In this document: positions 63,482 through 64,000 of the stretch, piece by piece
How positions within the stretch are numbered: the first letter of the stretch is position 1
Layout of the letters: every line of letters starts with the position of its first letter
Source: Streptomyces spiramyceticus
Lineage (GTDB): Bacteria; Actinomycetota; Actinomycetes; Streptomycetales; Streptomycetaceae
DNA: 64,000 nt
Direction of reading: 5' to 3'
Assembly: GCF_028807635.1 (NCBI RefSeq)
Contig: NZ_JARBAX010000001.1
Coordinates: 3,488,501 to 3,552,500, forward strand
Program-made: the position numbers and the translations under genes
Notes under the pieces: model-generated
Databases searched by the model: none
Seen by the model: the letters and a program-made list of their open reading frames with translations, nothing else
What the model was told of the DNA's origin: nothing

Positions 63482-64000
63482 CCTCCGCGAATCGCTCACT
63501 GAGCACGAAGGCGGGGTCGACCTGCGCAGCCAGGTCGACGCCCGTCTTCGCGTTTCCCCAGCTCTCCGCGTTCTTCAGGTGGAAGTGCACCATCTGGCGC
63601 GTGTAGCGCTCCCAGTCGCGGTGCGCGTACGAGTCCTCCGCGGCGTTCTGCAGCGCCTGGAGGGCCAGGCGATTGTCCGCCTCCAGCAGCTCGAAGCGGG
63701 ACGGGCGGCCCTTCTCCATCGCACGGACCCACTCCGATGCCCCGACGGTGATGAGGAGGTCGTCGCCCACCTGCTCGCGCAGGAAGTCGATGTCGTCCTG
63801 ACCGTGCACCTTGTTGCCGACGACCTTGAGGGATACGCCGTAGTCCCGGGCGTACTCCTTGTACTGGCGATAGACGGACACGCCCTTTCGGGTCGGCTCC
63901 GCCACCAGGAATGTCATGTCGAAGCGGGTGAACATGCCGGAGGCGAAGGAGTCGGAACCGGCCGTCATGTCCACCACGACGTACTCTTCGGGGCCGTCGA
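63459..64000 (-). CDS. ParA/CobQ-like ATPase (partial, N-terminus outside window)
   Basis: The visible 180 residues run from the right edge (DGPEEYVVVDMTAGSDSFAS) to a stop at 63459. YVVVDMTAGSDSFASGMFTR is a Walker B-like switch, and TFLVAEPTRKGVSVYRQYKE followed by LKVVGNKVHGQDDIDFL fits MinD/CooC/CobQ-type P-loop ATPases. The P-loop itself is outside the window. Target unknown. Confidence 0.8.
   Translation of the reverse strand, partial: DGPEEYVVVDMTAGSDSFASGMFTRFDMTFLVAEPTRKGVSVYRQYKEYARDYGVSLKVVGNKVHGQDDIDFLREQVGDDLLITVGASEWVRAMEKGRPSRFELLEADNRLALQALQNAAEDSYAHRDWERYTRQMVHFHLKNAESWGNAKTGVDLAAQVDPAFVLSERFAEVSAPQPA

Overview
The window reads as a piece of a Streptomyces (or very close actinomycete) chromosome. 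GC is very high, GTG and TTG starts are frequent, genes are tightly packed with many ATGA/GTGA overlaps, and it carries Streptomyces hallmarks: a WhiB-like WblA, a 224-residue Crp, an ask-asd pair, a PASTA-less Ser/Thr kinase, a SLATT protein beside ybaB-recR, and several copies of an interspersed GC-rich repeat. From memory the order purA ... recR ... ask-asd ... wblA ... crp-nth ... acs resembles the conserved core of Streptomyces chromosomes; I could not check this.

Left core (1-25.3 kb): an ABC-2 exporter with a divergent GbsR/MarR regulator; a lipid-kinase-like protein divergent from purA; a large membrane Ser/Thr kinase; a DJ-1/MarR pair with a clear palindromic operator; a class III aminotransferase; a GntR regulator coupled to a glycosyltransferase fused to a membrane domain; a SLATT protein; ybaB-recR-DUF5063; ask-asd; an ECF sigma factor coupled to a membrane protein with a lysine/glycine-rich exported region; SURF1; an S9 peptidase.

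Accessory region (25.3-38.9 kb): a GAF-domain membrane protein and a 59-residue unknown precede a 12 kb island bounded by a 64-bp direct repeat (one mismatch). The right copy lies in an intact tRNA-Pro(CGG) gene and the left copy is only the 3' half of that tRNA plus its terminator side. No integrase is visible. The island carries a 1,545-residue helicase with a C-terminal Vsr/DUF559-type nuclease domain, translationally coupled to a HEPN-like protein, and a divergent membrane-anchored Mrr-type nuclease. This looks like an anti-phage defence locus and is the best candidate here for a little-described system. The rest of the island holds a decayed nucleotide-sugar dehydrogenase fragment, a pentapeptide-repeat membrane protein and three proteins I do not recognise.

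Right core (38.9-64 kb): metallophosphoesterase and YqeY; a bifunctional penicillin-binding protein; wblA; two ArsA/GET3-like ATPases; DUF4177-RidA-NUDIX-MBL; crp divergent from nth; a CoA-type NUDIX enzyme; a MarP-like periplasmic protease; a family 4 glycosidase; an epoxide-hydrolase-like enzyme; a holin-X protein; NhaA; acetyl-CoA synthetase; a SulP-carbonic anhydrase fusion; a secreted lipoprotein with deacetylase-like features; and a partial ParA-like ATPase running off the end. Convergent genes are usually separated by strong GC-rich hairpin terminators, several with perfect 12-32 bp stems. All assignments come from reading motifs by eye; no database search was run.
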